From Alloprevotella tannerae ATCC 51259 (GTDB lineage: Bacteria; Bacteroidota; Bacteroidia; Bacteroidales; Bacteroidaceae): 62,583 bases of DNA. Below are positions 17,600-26,375 of the stretch, one piece after another. The notes beneath the pieces were generated by a model. That model did no database searches and had not been told where the DNA came from. It worked only from the letters and a program-made list of their open reading frames with translations. Positions within the stretch are counted from its first letter, which is position 1. Every line of letters starts with the position of its first letter. The position numbers and the translations under genes are program-made. The stretch spans positions 236,829 through 299,411 of the forward strand of contig NZ_GG700642.1 of the NCBI RefSeq assembly GCF_000159995.1, given 5' to 3'.

Positions 17600-17756
17600 A
17601 TCTCGTTGAACGGAGTAACGCGCAAGTCAGTGCGTCGCATTTTGAATCCCCGTTTGGGCACTCGCCAATAAAAAAGGTGCAGTAGCGTGGCTTGTGGTAA
17701 TCTTTGCTTGGCTTATCTTCAAATTAATTGTACTTTTGCTTGCAAAAGCAATTACT

Positions 17757-18311
17757 ATGATGGCATTGTCTACAGAGCAAGAATTTGTGCAAGTAATGGA
17801 AACTTGCCGCTCGCTGTTTGCCCACAAACTCCATGATTATGGTGCTGCGTGGCGCCTGCTTCGCATCCCCTCGCTGACAGACCAGCTACTGATAAAAGCG
17901 CGCCGCATCCGCTCCCTCGAAGAGAAAGGTAGCGCACTTGTAGATGAAGGCATCGTGCCCGAATTTATAGGTCTGGTCAATTATTCTATTATCGGTCTCA
18001 TTCAAATCGAGTTGGGGCATACAATAGATGAAGATTTGACGGTCGAGAAAGCGCTCGCGCTGTATGATGACAAAGCGGCCGAGAGTTTGGCGCTGATGCT
18101 GCGTAAAAATCACGACTACGACGAGGCTTGGCGGGCGATGCGCGTCTCCTCTTATACAGATCTCATACTTATGAAACTCTTCCGCGTTAAGCAGATAGAA
18201 GATCTAAAGGGCGAAACGCTCGTTTCCGAAGGTATTGGAGCCAATTATATGGATATAATGAATTATGCGGTTTTTGGTTTAATCAAACTTACGATTGAGG
18301 AGGAAGGCTAA
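17757..18311 (+). CDS. DUF1599 (nucleotide modification associated domain 1) protein, two tandem domains
   Basis: The product is about 184 residues and contains two copies of one domain: residues of about 10-90 ([42 protein letters not shown]) and 100-180 ([41 protein letters not shown]). Each carries the K..DYG/DY.AWR signature of DUF1599. I start at the ATG at 17757 (17760 is equally possible); the longer frame adds a hydrophobic tail not expected for this family. The biochemical role is unproven. The gene sits 5 bp before the DoxX-like gene, an association I recall as common in Bacteroidales. Confidence 0.8.
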   Translation: MMALSTEQEFVQVMETCRSLFAHKLHDYGAAWRLLRIPSLTDQLLIKARRIRSLEEKGSALVDEGIVPEFIGLVNYSIIGLIQIELGHTIDEDLTVEKALALYDDKAAESLALMLRKNHDYDEAWRAMRVSSYTDLILMKLFRVKQIEDLKGETLVSEGIGANYMDIMNYAVFGLIKLTIEEEG

Positions 18312-18316
18312 GCCGG

Positions 18317-19480
18317 ATGAAGAAGCTGCTTTCAATCGTTGTCTTTTGGTTGGTCCGCATCAGCATCATTTTGCTGTCGGGTACATTCCTGTTCTCCGGC
18401 TTCGTAAAAGCCGTCGATCCGATGGGAATGTGCATCAAGCTCAATGCATATTTGGCCCATTTTGACCTGCACTTTGATGACAATTCGCTCTTATTGCAGT
18501 TTGTAGCCATAGCCCTCGCTACGACTGAGACGATGCTGGGCATGAATCTGCTCTTAGGTATAAGACGCCGACTGACAACTTTGGCCATCGCTGTGTTTAT
18601 GGCGATGATGACGGCTCTTACTATATATATATATATAGCCAACCCCGTGGTAGATTGCGGCTGCTTTGGCGAAGCGATCGTCTTATCAAATGGAGAGACG
18701 CTACTGAAAAATATTGTACTACTCACCGCAGCCTTATTCCTTTGCATTTCTCCAAGTCGCCACATCAGACTAATCTCCGAGCGCAACGAATGGGTTACGT
18801 CCATTTGGACGTTTGTCTATATTGTCAGTCTTGGCCTTTATACGCTTCACTATTTGCCGGTTGTTGATTTTACCGCTTACCCTGTAGGTGCAGACATCCG
18901 TGCGGCTTATAACGGAAAAATACCCGATCGCCGCGCTATGGAAAGGGCCAACTTTTATCTGCAGGATCAAACCGGTAATGATTTAACGGCTACTGTGCTT
19001 GAGGATACCAGTTATACGTTTTTGCTGACCTTGCCCGATGAAGTTACGGCTGACGACGGCAGCAATGATCGCATCAATGATTTATACGACTTTTGCGTGG
19101 ATAAAGGTTACGCCTTTTACGGCGTGACCACGGAACGTCCGCAGGCCGTTTCCGATTGGAAAGACCGCACGGGGGCAGCCTATCCTTTGTTGTATGGGTT
19201 GCCGGATCAACTCAAGGCTATGGTGCGCTCCAATCCCGGTTTGTTGCTGCTCAAAAATGGGCGCATCGAGGCTAAATGGAGCAACAATGAGTTGCCAATA
19301 GCTGACGGCAACATCTCGATTTTACAACTCATTCAGGAACACTCCAAACACAACGGGCCACTTCTCCTGCTTCTTTGGTTCATTGTTCCTCTGATTATTA
19401 GTATCTTTGCAGATCGTATATGGATAGGATCAAAGTATTACAGACATTATAACATCATAAAACGATTAAAAAACAAGGCT
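18317..19480 (+). CDS. DoxX/MauE-like membrane protein with thioredoxin-like domain, in one frame with tpiA
   Basis: These are the first 388 codons of a 640-codon open frame that runs without a stop into tpiA. Residues 1-150 form a four-helix DoxX/MauE-type membrane domain with [10 protein letters not shown]. Residues of about 205-335 resemble a periplasmic thioredoxin-like domain ([26 protein letters not shown]). A last helix at about 345-365 ends near FADRIWIG. After it come about 15 residues ([15 protein letters not shown]) that look like a translated AT-rich leader rather than protein. Related genomes, as I remember them, keep the two genes separate, so either the stop codon was lost or one base is wrong here. 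Redox or maturation functions are only inferred. Confidence 0.75.
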
Positions 19481-20239
19481 ATGAGAAAGAAAATTGTGGC
19501 AGGCAACTGGAAAATGAACCTTAACCTGCAAGAAGGCGTGGCATTGGCCAAGGAATTAAACGACGCGTTGAAGGCAGAAAAGCCCAACTGCGACGTAATC
19601 ATTTGCACGCCGTTCATTCATCTGGCCTCTATTGCAAACTTCTTGGATCAAAACGTCGTAGCGTTGGGGGCTGAGAACTGTGCAGACAAAGAAAAAGGAG
19701 CTTATACGGGTGAAGTTTCTGCAGAAATGGTGAAAAGTACCGGTGCAAGCTACGTGATTCTCGGTCATAGTGAGCGTCGCGCTTACTATCATGAGACGGC
19801 TGAAATCTTAAAAGAGAAAGTAAATCTGGCGCTTGCAAACGGCTTAAAGGTAATCTTCTGCGTGGGCGAAATTCTTGAAGAGCGTGAAGCTAATCGCCAA
19901 AACGACGTGGTTAAAGCACAGCTTGAAGGCTCTCTCTACGATTTGACGCCGGAGCAATTTGCAAATGTTGTGTTGGCTTACGAACCGGTTTGGGCTATTG
20001 GCACGGGCAAGACAGCTACGGCTGAACAGGCAGAGGAAATGCACGCATTTATCCGAGCTACGATTGCCGAGAAGTTTGGCAAGACGGCAGCAGAAGAGAC
20101 GAGCATCCTTTACGGCGGTAGCTGCAAAGCGTCAAACGCAAAAGAACTCTTTGCTAAACCGAACGTTGATGGTGGCCTTATTGGTGGCGCAGCACTCAAA
20201 GCTGATAGCTTCACAGGCATTATCGACGCTTGGAAATAA
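19481..20239 (+). CDS. tpiA: Triose-phosphate isomerase
   Basis: This glycolytic enzyme interconverts dihydroxyacetone phosphate and glyceraldehyde 3-phosphate. From the ATG at 19481 it is 252 residues, the normal family length, beginning [13 protein letters not shown]. Catalytic Lys11 (GNWKMN), His96 (GHSERR) and Glu168 ([11 protein letters not shown]) are all present, as is the phosphate loop ([21 protein letters not shown]). The reading frame upstream is open all the way through the DoxX-like gene, so translation could yield a 640-residue membrane-tethered fusion. A separate start at 19481 with an AT-rich leader before it is the more conservative reading. Confidence 0.93.
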   Translation: MRKKIVAGNWKMNLNLQEGVALAKELNDALKAEKPNCDVIICTPFIHLASIANFLDQNVVALGAENCADKEKGAYTGEVSAEMVKSTGASYVILGHSERRAYYHETAEILKEKVNLALANGLKVIFCVGEILEEREANRQNDVVKAQLEGSLYDLTPEQFANVVLAYEPVWAIGTGKTATAEQAEEMHAFIRATIAEKFGKTAAEETSILYGGSCKASNAKELFAKPNVDGGLIGGAALKADSFTGIIDAWK

Positions 20240-20259
20240 GTATAGCGTAAGCTTTCAGA

Positions 20260-20290
20260 CCTCTCTCTGCCTTGGTGGAGAGAGGCCTTC
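20260..20290 (+). terminator. Terminator-like hairpin after tpiA
   Basis: CCTCTCTC pairs with GAGAGAGG around a 10-base loop and is followed by a short T-containing tail. It lies 20 bp after the tpiA stop and 17 bp before the SPOR gene, so it may only attenuate. Confidence 0.6.
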
Positions 20291-20306
20291 TTAAAAACAT
20301 CAACGA

Positions 20307-20876
20307 ATGACACGTATTGGAGGACTTCTTATCGTTTTTATCTTGACCTCATTTTGCGCAAAAGGGCAGACATTTACAGATCATGCGCGCAAGCAAAGCA
20401 ATGGTGGTGGACGCTTGACGGTTGTACAAGACGCAGATCTTGATAACATCGTCAACAACAAAAAAGGAAAGGCTACTCAAACAACTCAAACTGCAAAGAA
20501 AGCTGAAGCTAAGCCGGCTACAAATACAGCTAAACCAGCCTCGAAGCCTGCATCAACCGCTCGCAGTAGTAGTCCGCGTCAAGGTAATCGCTATGTGGCA
20601 CGCCAACGCGTGTCGGCGCAAGGCTATCGCATACAAATCTATACGGGAGGCAACTCACGTAATGATAAGAATGAAGCCCAACAGATGCGTGTGAAGTGCC
20701 AACAACACTTTCCGGAGTTGTCAGTATATGTGCATTTCCTATCTCCCCATTGGGTTTGCCGTGTTGGTGATTTCAGTACGCGAGAAGAAGCTGCACGCTA
20801 CGTAACTCGCTTACGAAAAGCCCGCATTTCTTATGAAGTGCGTGTTGTAAGCTCTAGAGTTCTTTCAATTAGATGA
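20307..20876 (+). CDS. Secreted SPOR-domain protein
   Basis: This 189-residue protein has signal peptide MTRIGGLLIVFILTSFCAKG, a low-complexity Lys/Ala/Thr/Ser linker (residues of about 50-95), and a C-terminal SPOR domain at about 108-185 (GYRIQIYTGGNSRNDKNEAQ, VHFLSPHWVCRVGDFSTREEAARYVTRLRK). SPOR domains bind peptidoglycan stripped of stem peptides at division sites. It is 18 bp upstream of folE. Confidence 0.85.
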   Translation: MTRIGGLLIVFILTSFCAKGQTFTDHARKQSNGGGRLTVVQDADLDNIVNNKKGKATQTTQTAKKAEAKPATNTAKPASKPASTARSSSPRQGNRYVARQRVSAQGYRIQIYTGGNSRNDKNEAQQMRVKCQQHFPELSVYVHFLSPHWVCRVGDFSTREEAARYVTRLRKARISYEVRVVSSRVLSIR

Positions 20877-20894
20877 ACGAAATTATTTTATATA

Positions 20895-21467
20895 ATGACG
20901 ACAGAAGATAGAATAGAAGGTCTCAAAACTTTATATAAAGAAGCCCTAACCGTTTTGGGTGAAGATACCGAACGAGAAGGCCTGCTTAAAACGCCGGAGC
21001 GTGTAGCGAAGGCTATGCTTGATCTTACGCGCGGTTATACAATGGATGCAGCCAAAGTCTTAACCTCCGCGAAGTTTAAAGAAGATTATCGCCATATGGT
21101 GATAGTTAAAGATATCAATTTTTACTCGCTTTGTGAGCATCATCTTTTGCCTTTCTATGGTAAAGCACATATTGCTTATATCCCTAATGGCTACATTACG
21201 GGGCTATCTAAGTTGGCCCGCGTTGTAGATATATTCTCCCATAGACTACAAGTGCAGGAAAGAATGACGCTCCAGATTAAAGAGTGTATAGAGCAGGCCT
21301 TGAATCCATTAGGCGTAATGGTCGTGTTGGAAGCCAAGCATATGTGTATGCAAATGCGCGGTATCGAAAAGGAAAATTCCATTACGACGACATCTGATTT
21401 CAGTGGCGCCTTTACGCAAGCCAAAACGCGTGAGGAGTTTTTAGCGTTAATTGCTCGTAAAGAATAG
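20895..21467 (+). CDS. folE: GTP cyclohydrolase I
   Basis: This 190-residue type I enzyme converts GTP to 7,8-dihydroneopterin triphosphate, the first step of folate (and queuosine/biopterin) synthesis. Zinc ligands Cys80 and His83 ([10 protein letters not shown]) and Cys151 (HMCMQMRG) are present. [23 protein letters not shown] and the C-terminal [10 protein letters not shown] are diagnostic. It lies in the tpiA-SPOR-folE run, followed after 4 bp by a lipoprotein gene. Confidence 0.95.
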   Translation: MTTEDRIEGLKTLYKEALTVLGEDTEREGLLKTPERVAKAMLDLTRGYTMDAAKVLTSAKFKEDYRHMVIVKDINFYSLCEHHLLPFYGKAHIAYIPNGYITGLSKLARVVDIFSHRLQVQERMTLQIKECIEQALNPLGVMVVLEAKHMCMQMRGIEKENSITTTSDFSGAFTQAKTREEFLALIARKE

Positions 21468-21471
21468 TTGT

Positions 21472-22110
21472 ATGCGAAAATTGCCTTGGATTCTCTTCTG
21501 TTTTCTTATCTTGTTGTCCGGTTGCAACAAGATAGAATTACCCGGCAAGAAGAGCAAAGGCGGTAATCCTAAGGACACAACAAAGATAAAGCCGCCCGTA
21601 GTTGATCCCGACACAAACTTTGATACCCTCACGGTGGCTCAAGTGCAAAATTGTCCGGACGATGCTCTGCTTTACGTAAGAGGCTATATCGTAGGCTTTG
21701 TTGCGGGAACTACTTTATCTAAGGCGGTCTTTGGACTTCCTACGGCAGAAGATAAAAATACCAATATCCTCTTGGCCGATACGCCGGAAGAGACTGACGT
21801 GACGCGTTGCCTTCCAATCAAATTGAAGCCCGATGTACGAGGCGATCTGGGTTTGAAAGACCATCCCAAGCATTACAAAAGGCGTTTTGTCATCAAGGGC
21901 TTGACGGGGCAGTACTTTAAATGTAAAGGCTTGCTTGACGTTTACGAATTTTATGCAACATCTTTCGTTGATAAGCCTTCCGGAGGTGATGATCCGGGGA
22001 CGAACCCCGGCGGAGAAAAGCCCGGCGGCGGAGGCGCGGAAACGCCAAACGTCGATACAAATCCCGCGGTTGTTCACGAAGGGCGTAGCATAAAGCAGAA
22101 AGAACGTTGA
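21472..22110 (+). CDS. Lipoprotein with OB-like DUF6359-type domain
   Basis: The product is about 212 residues. The ATG at 21472 gives a lipoprotein signal MRKLPWILFCFLILLSGC with the lipobox Cys at residue 18. A Lys/Gly/Pro-rich spacer follows, then a domain with VRGYIVGFVAGTT, NILLADTPEETD, CLPIKLKPDVRGDLGLKDHP and FVIKGLTGQYFKCKGLLDVYEF, matching small OB-fold-like domains (DUF6359-type) in Bacteroidetes lipoproteins. The tail is a disordered Gly/Pro-rich stretch. The function is unknown. It is 4 bp from folE and so probably cotranscribed. Confidence 0.7.
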   Translation: MRKLPWILFCFLILLSGCNKIELPGKKSKGGNPKDTTKIKPPVVDPDTNFDTLTVAQVQNCPDDALLYVRGYIVGFVAGTTLSKAVFGLPTAEDKNTNILLADTPEETDVTRCLPIKLKPDVRGDLGLKDHPKHYKRRFVIKGLTGQYFKCKGLLDVYEFYATSFVDKPSGGDDPGTNPGGEKPGGGGAETPNVDTNPAVVHEGRSIKQKER

Positions 22111-22192
22111 TGGCGCAGGAAGAAATCCTTGTATCTACAGCCTTTTCTTTGATATTTTTCTTCCGACAGCGGTTGGTTTTATATAAATATAG

Positions 22193-22200
22193 TATCTTTG
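22193..22200 (+). promoter_or_regulatory. -7 box of the tRNA-Gly promoter
   Basis: TATCTTTG matches TAnnTTTG and lies 14 bp before the tRNA. The -33 element is not clear (TTGG at 22173 would give a short 16-bp spacer). Confidence 0.55.
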
Positions 22201-22214
22201 CGTCGTCAATTCAC

Positions 22215-22287
22215 GCGGTAGTAGCTCAGTTGGTAGAGCATTAGCTTCCCAAGCTAAGGGTCGCGGGTTCGAGTCCCGTTTACCGCT
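22215..22287 (+). tRNA. tRNA-Gly (anticodon CCC)
   Basis: A full cloverleaf can be drawn. The acceptor GCGGTAG pairs with TTACCGC (one G-T pair). The D arm contains GCTCAGTTGGTAGAGC. The anticodon stem TTAGC/GCTAA carries the loop TTCCCAA, giving anticodon CCC. The T arm contains GGGTTCGAGTCCC. CCA is not encoded. It sits alone between the lipoprotein gene and nhaD. Confidence 0.95.
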
Positions 22288-22315
22288 CTTGTTTTGGTAA
22301 TCAAACCGGAAGCTT

Positions 22316-23686
22316 ATGGAGCTCTTTATTACCGCGATATTTTTTATTGGAATTTCGCTCATCGCTACCGAAATTTTTAATAAGGTCAATAAAGCTGCCG
22401 TTGCTATGTTTATGGGCGTCACTTGTTGGCTATTATATATAGTAGCGGGGCGTCATTTCGTTATTACCCAGCATCTTTCAGCCTTTTTGGCTGCCGGCTA
22501 TCAGGCGATAGCCACCATACAAGAAGTGCGCACCTTTATTGCCGAGCACGTCTTCCTTTCCTATGCGATGAATGCCGCAGGCGTGGTTTTGTATCTCTTA
22601 GGTACGATGACGATAATCGAAGTCTTGGAAAATAACGGCTGCTTTGACTTTATCCATGAAGCCCTGCGCACGCGTCGCCCTAAGAAGTTTCTTTGGCTCA
22701 TCTCCATCATTACTTTCCTCTTGTCGGCCAATTTGGATAATCTGACAACAACCTGTCTGATGTTGGCCCTTTTGCATACGATGGTAGCCGATGCAGAGCT
22801 CCGCAAGCGCTTTGGTTCAGTCGTGGTTTTAGCCGCCAATTGTGGAGGAGCTTTTACTGTGATAGGCGATGTAACGAGCCTATCGCTTTGGGGCGTAGGT
22901 TTAGTGACGCCTACCCATTATTCTTCTATGCTTATCCTGCCGTGTATGGCAGCTTTATTCACAACGACTTACTTAGTGCACCGCAAATTGCCCCACAGCA
23001 TGAAGCTCGTGCACACCATACTCCCATATCGCGGAGACGATACCGTGTTGAACCGTTGGCAACGCCTGCTTATGCTCATTATCGGCATTGGAGGCTTGTG
23101 GTTTATACCCACCTTCCATCGTCTTACGCAGCTTCCCTCTTTCGTTGGGGCGCTGTGTGTACTCGGCGTGTTGTGGATTGTCGACGAGTTCTGCAATAGA
23201 AGTTTGCTGACAAGCGATAAAATGGTGAGCCGGCGTCGCCCGATGGCCCTGCAATATCAGAATTTGCAGAACATGCTCTACTTTATCGGCATCTCTTTGG
23301 CGGTTGGCGCACTCAACGAAACCGGACTTTTGCAGCAAGTAGCTGTTTGGACAATGACGCACTTACACAATATATATATAATAGGCGGCCTTGCCGGACT
23401 TTTGTCCGCATGCTTTAACAACATGACCGTGATGCTGAGCGATATAGCCCTCTTCCGCCATGTAGAACATTTACCGGCGTTCAGCCCGAATGGTGATTTC
23501 TGGCCCCTATTAAGCTACGTCACAGCGCTTGGTGGCTCTTTGTGGCTCATTGGTAGCACAGCCGGCTTAGCCTTGTGGAGAATGGAAGGCATAAGTTTTG
23601 GCGGTTATTTGAAACACTTTATGCCAAAAGTGCTTGTGGGCGGTCTCGTGGGCGCTTTAGTCTTTTGGCTGACCACTTTACTATAA
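22316..23686 (+). CDS. nhaD: NhaD-type sodium/proton antiporter
   Basis: This 456-residue polytopic inner-membrane protein has about 11-12 helices and belongs to the ion-transporter superfamily (NhaD/ArsB fold). Indicative stretches are FLLSANLDNLTTTCLMLALL, VLAANCGGAFTVIGDVTSLSLWG (charged residues within helices, typical of NhaD) and LSACFNNMTVMLSDIALF. It exports Na+ in exchange for protons. It starts 28 bp after the tRNA and pfkA follows after 21 bp, so a shared transcript with pfkA is possible. Confidence 0.85.
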   Translation: MELFITAIFFIGISLIATEIFNKVNKAAVAMFMGVTCWLLYIVAGRHFVITQHLSAFLAAGYQAIATIQEVRTFIAEHVFLSYAMNAAGVVLYLLGTMTIIEVLENNGCFDFIHEALRTRRPKKFLWLISIITFLLSANLDNLTTTCLMLALLHTMVADAELRKRFGSVVVLAANCGGAFTVIGDVTSLSLWGVGLVTPTHYSSMLILPCMAALFTTTYLVHRKLPHSMKLVHTILPYRGDDTVLNRWQRLLMLIIGIGGLWFIPTFHRLTQLPSFVGALCVLGVLWIVDEFCNRSLLTSDKMVSRRRPMALQYQNLQNMLYFIGISLAVGALNETGLLQQVAVWTMTHLHNIYIIGGLAGLLSACFNNMTVMLSDIALFRHVEHLPAFSPNGDFWPLLSYVTALGGSLWLIGSTAGLALWRMEGISFGGYLKHFMPKVLVGGLVGALVFWLTTLL

Positions 23687-23707
23687 ACTAAATTAGACAA
23701 GAACAAT

Positions 23708-24685
23708 ATGGGGAAAATACGATGTATAGGGGTTTTGACCTCAGGCGGCGATGCACCCGGAATGAATGCTGCTATCCGCGCCGTGACGCGCAGTGGCATT
23801 GTAAATGGTTTTAAGATCAAAGGCATTTATCGTGGTTATGACGGACTGATTAACGGCGATATTGCGCCGTTTACCACAGAAAATGTCAGCAACATCATAC
23901 AACGTGGCGGCACGATCTTGCGCACCGCTCGCTGCCAGGCTTTTACGACACCCGAAGGTCGCGGAAAGGCCTACGAAACCTTGCAACGCGAAAATATCGA
24001 TGCACTCGTCGTTATCGGCGGAAACGGTTCGCTGAGCGGCGCGTTGGAATTGGCTGAAGAATACGACTTTCCCTGTATCGGATTGCCCGGAACGATCGAC
24101 AATGACCTTTATGGCACGGACAGCACCATTGGCTACGACACCACGTTGAACACGATCAAAGAGTGTGTAGACAAGATTCGCGACACAGCAACCAGTCATG
24201 AGCGCATCTTCTTTGTGGAAGTAATGGGTCGAGATGCCGGTTTTTTAGCACAAAACAGTGCGATTGCGGCCGGTGCTGAGGCTGCGATTATTCCGGAAGA
24301 CTCTACCGATAGCGACCAGTTGATCGAATTTATGCAACGCGGTATTCGCAAGAGCAAAAAGAGCTGTATCGTAATTGTCAGCGAAAGCCCCAAGTGCGGC
24401 GCGATGTATTATGCCGACCGCGTGAAAAAGGAATATCCTGAATACGATGTGCGCGTATCCATTTTGGGCCACTTGCAGCGCGGCGGATCGCCGTCGGCCC
24501 ACGACCGAATTCTGGCCAGTGTGACCGGTGTCGGAGCTATTCAAGCTATCGTTCAAGGCCAGCGTAACGTAATGGTGGGTGTACGCAACAATGAAGTCGT
24601 TTACGTTCCCTTCATTGATGCTGTCTCTAAGAAGAAACCGATCGATAAAAACCTTATTAAGGTCCTCAACGAGCTTTCTATATAA
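23708..24685 (+). CDS. pfkA: ATP-dependent 6-phosphofructokinase
   Basis: This 325-residue group A PFK phosphorylates fructose 6-phosphate. [22 protein letters not shown] is at residues 6-27. The ATP site includes RTARCQAF and [10 protein letters not shown]. The catalytic motif is [19 protein letters not shown] (Asp in IDND), with [11 protein letters not shown] and [15 protein letters not shown] further on. The Gly in the GGNGS motif fits an ATP-dependent rather than pyrophosphate-dependent enzyme. It lies directly downstream of nhaD. Confidence 0.94.
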   Translation: MGKIRCIGVLTSGGDAPGMNAAIRAVTRSGIVNGFKIKGIYRGYDGLINGDIAPFTTENVSNIIQRGGTILRTARCQAFTTPEGRGKAYETLQRENIDALVVIGGNGSLSGALELAEEYDFPCIGLPGTIDNDLYGTDSTIGYDTTLNTIKECVDKIRDTATSHERIFFVEVMGRDAGFLAQNSAIAAGAEAAIIPEDSTDSDQLIEFMQRGIRKSKKSCIVIVSESPKCGAMYYADRVKKEYPEYDVRVSILGHLQRGGSPSAHDRILASVTGVGAIQAIVQGQRNVMVGVRNNEVVYVPFIDAVSKKKPIDKNLIKVLNELSI

Positions 24686-24869
24686 TTTTTTTTCGTCGGA
24701 GCGGCTTGCTTTTGTCAAGAGGTCGCGCCGCTACCGCATTACCCAATGGCTACTTTTTCTGTCGGTTTTCCGGCGGTTTCAAGTTGACTTCTTTCAGCTA
24801 CAGATCGCAGCGTTCAACGCTGAAGATCGGCGAACGCACGCTGCCGACGCTTACCATCAATTTTTAGCT

Positions 24870-25385
24870 ATGCCACGCGCTTTTCAAGACGCTCCGCGCC
24901 TCCTCGTTCGTCCGGCCTTGCCTGATGATCTTCCTGCAATGTCGGCCATTTATGCCGCTGCGCGCCGCTTGATGCGTAGCCGGGGAAACCTGCATCAATG
25001 GGTCAACGGCTATCCCTCGGACGAACTCCTCTTAACTGACATTCGCGCGCAACGCAGCTTTGTTTGTACGACCGAAGATGGGCAAATAGCTGGCGCTTTT
25101 TGCCTGCTTTGCGGCATCGAGCCCACGTATCAGCGTTTGTATGATGGGGTGTGGCCCAACGATTTGCCTTATGTGACGATTCATCGGCTTGCTTCTGATG
25201 GGCGAGTAGGGGGCATTTTTCGCGCCTGTCTTAGTTTTGCCCGCAGCAAGTCGGCCGTAGTTCGTGCCGATACGCACAAGGATAACCTGAAGATGCAGCA
25301 ATTATTGGTGCAGAATGGTTTTCAGCGCTGTGGCATCATTTATCTGGAGGACCAATCGCAGCGCATCGCTTACCAACTCGGATAA
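24870..25385 (+). CDS. GNAT-family N-acetyltransferase
   Basis: The product is about 171 residues from the ATG at 24870. The open frame begins far upstream inside pfkA in another phase, and that part has no sensible composition. The acetyl-CoA fold is visible: an N-terminal strand RLLVRPALPDDLPAMSAIY, a central QIAGAFCLLC strand, YVTIHRLASDGRVGGIFRACLSFA covering the CoA-binding turn, and ADTHKDNLKMQQLLVQNGFQRCGIIYL at the end. The substrate is unknown. The 184 bp before the start hold nothing obvious. Confidence 0.75.
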   Translation: MPRAFQDAPRLLVRPALPDDLPAMSAIYAAARRLMRSRGNLHQWVNGYPSDELLLTDIRAQRSFVCTTEDGQIAGAFCLLCGIEPTYQRLYDGVWPNDLPYVTIHRLASDGRVGGIFRACLSFARSKSAVVRADTHKDNLKMQQLLVQNGFQRCGIIYLEDQSQRIAYQLG

Positions 25386-25411
25386 TCAGCGCCGCAGTAC
25401 GCTACAGGTTC

Positions 25412-25499
25412 GTTTTTTATCACGACAACAAAGGTTTGCGCTCGTGAGCGCAAAGGCTTACGCTCACGATGAAAAAGGTTTCCGCTCACGAGCGCACAC
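25412..25499. repeat. 22-bp-period dyad array 4 (4 units)
   Basis: Cores TCACGA, TCGTGA, TCACGA and TCACGA start at 25420, 25442, 25464 and 25486, an exact 22-bp step. Left arms include TTTGCGC, TTACGC and TTCCGC; right arms include CAACAAA, GCGCAAA, TGAAAAA and GCGCACA. The second unit is a near-perfect palindrome centred on GCTCGTGAGC. Confidence 0.92.
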
Positions 25500-25639
25500 G
25501 AACGAAGTGGGTTGTTGTCGATCGCCTTCTTTGTCGTGAGACTTATAAATGTTGATTTGCAGCGTTCTGTTCTAAAGCGTCCTTTCTGTGGCTTGCTTCG
25601 CAGCCTTACTTTTTAGACCCAATGATTCAAAATAACAAG

Positions 25640-25676
25640 AGAGACGACTCGTCATTGCGACAAGCCGTCTCTTTTG
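25640..25676. terminator. Terminator hairpin between the acetyltransferase gene and udk
   Basis: AGAGACG pairs with CGTCTCT around a loop that adds further pairs, followed by TTTTG in the plus direction. It serves the convergent pair. Confidence 0.6.
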
Positions 25677-25721
25677 TATCTATACGCAGCAAAGGAAATC
25701 AACCCCTTTGCCTAACGATTC

Positions 25722-26345
25722 TTATTCCGTAGGGCGACCACACAATACTTGGTCCAGATAAGAACGGAGTATGCCGATGGCTTTCTCGTTCTCGCCGCCT
25801 TGCGGTATGATGATGTCGGCATATTCCTTGGTCGGTTCGATAAATTCGCGGTGCATCGGCTTTAATGTGTGCAAGTAGCGCTCCATCACGATCGAGGCTG
25901 TGCGGCCGCGTTCTACGACATCGCGATTGATTACTCGGATCAAGCGTTCATCAGGATCAGCGTCGACGTAGATTCGCAGGTCCATCATATCTCTCAATTC
26001 CTTACGATATAAGGCCATAATACCTTCTATGATGATCACCTTCGAAGGTTTTACCAAAATAGTTTCTTCGCAGCGGTCGCAGGTGAGCACCGAATAGACC
26101 GGTTGACGTATGGCACGCTCCGCACGCAGTTCGCGCACGTGCTCTTCTAAGAGTTCCCAATCAAAAGCATCGGGGTGGTCATAATTCATCTTGCGCAAGT
26201 CTTCGATAGAGTAGCCCTTGGGGGCCCGCTTATAATATGAATCTTGCGGCAATACGGATACTTGCTCCGCGGGGAGCTGTGCGATGATTTTTCTTACGAC
26301 GGTCGATTTTCCGGATCCGGTTCCGCCGGCTATACCTATGATCAT
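25722..26345 (-). CDS. udk: Uridine kinase
   Basis: This 207-residue P-loop kinase phosphorylates uridine and cytidine in pyrimidine salvage. Walker A GGTGSGKSTVVR is at residues 7-18. The nucleoside-binding region follows (LPQDSYYKRAPKG, NYDHPDAFDWELLEEHV, QPVYSVLTCDRCEETI), then the VIIEGIMALY strand and RLIRVINRDVVERGR. It is the last gene of the long minus-strand Bat run, 30 bp after batD-batE. Confidence 0.92.
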   Translation of the reverse strand: MIIGIAGGTGSGKSTVVRKIIAQLPAEQVSVLPQDSYYKRAPKGYSIEDLRKMNYDHPDAFDWELLEEHVRELRAERAIRQPVYSVLTCDRCEETILVKPSKVIIIEGIMALYRKELRDMMDLRIYVDADPDERLIRVINRDVVERGRTASIVMERYLHTLKPMHREFIEPTKEYADIIIPQGGENEKAIGILRSYLDQVLCGRPTE

Positions 26346-26375
26346 GAGGTGCTTGTTTTTTTGTTTGTTTGCTGA

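Larger units (their letters stand above)
17354..17756. other. Intergenic region with a terminator and repeat array 3
   Basis: This 400-bp spacer lies between the OmpA lipoprotein gene and the DUF1599 gene. It holds the terminator at 17377-17414 and the 21-bp-period array at 17516-17599. I see no gene in it; the open frame upstream of the DUF1599 ATG (from 17694) encodes an unlikely N-terminal extension. Confidence 0.6.
25386..25721. other. Intergenic region between convergent genes, with repeat array 4 and a terminator
   Basis: No gene is visible. The 336-bp spacer starts with array 4 (25412-25499) and ends with a terminator hairpin at 25640-25676. Confidence 0.6.

Noticed and set aside
18620-18642. 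Alternating TA runs (also near 13000, 23372, 28960, 32783 and 36041) as a regulatory element
   Set aside because: Several lie inside coding regions and simply encode Ile-Tyr runs in membrane segments. I see no consistent position relative to genes.
22215-22287. tRNA-Gly as an integration site of an island
   Set aside because: No integrase, no repeated tRNA 3' end and no composition change follow it; nhaD and pfkA are core genes.
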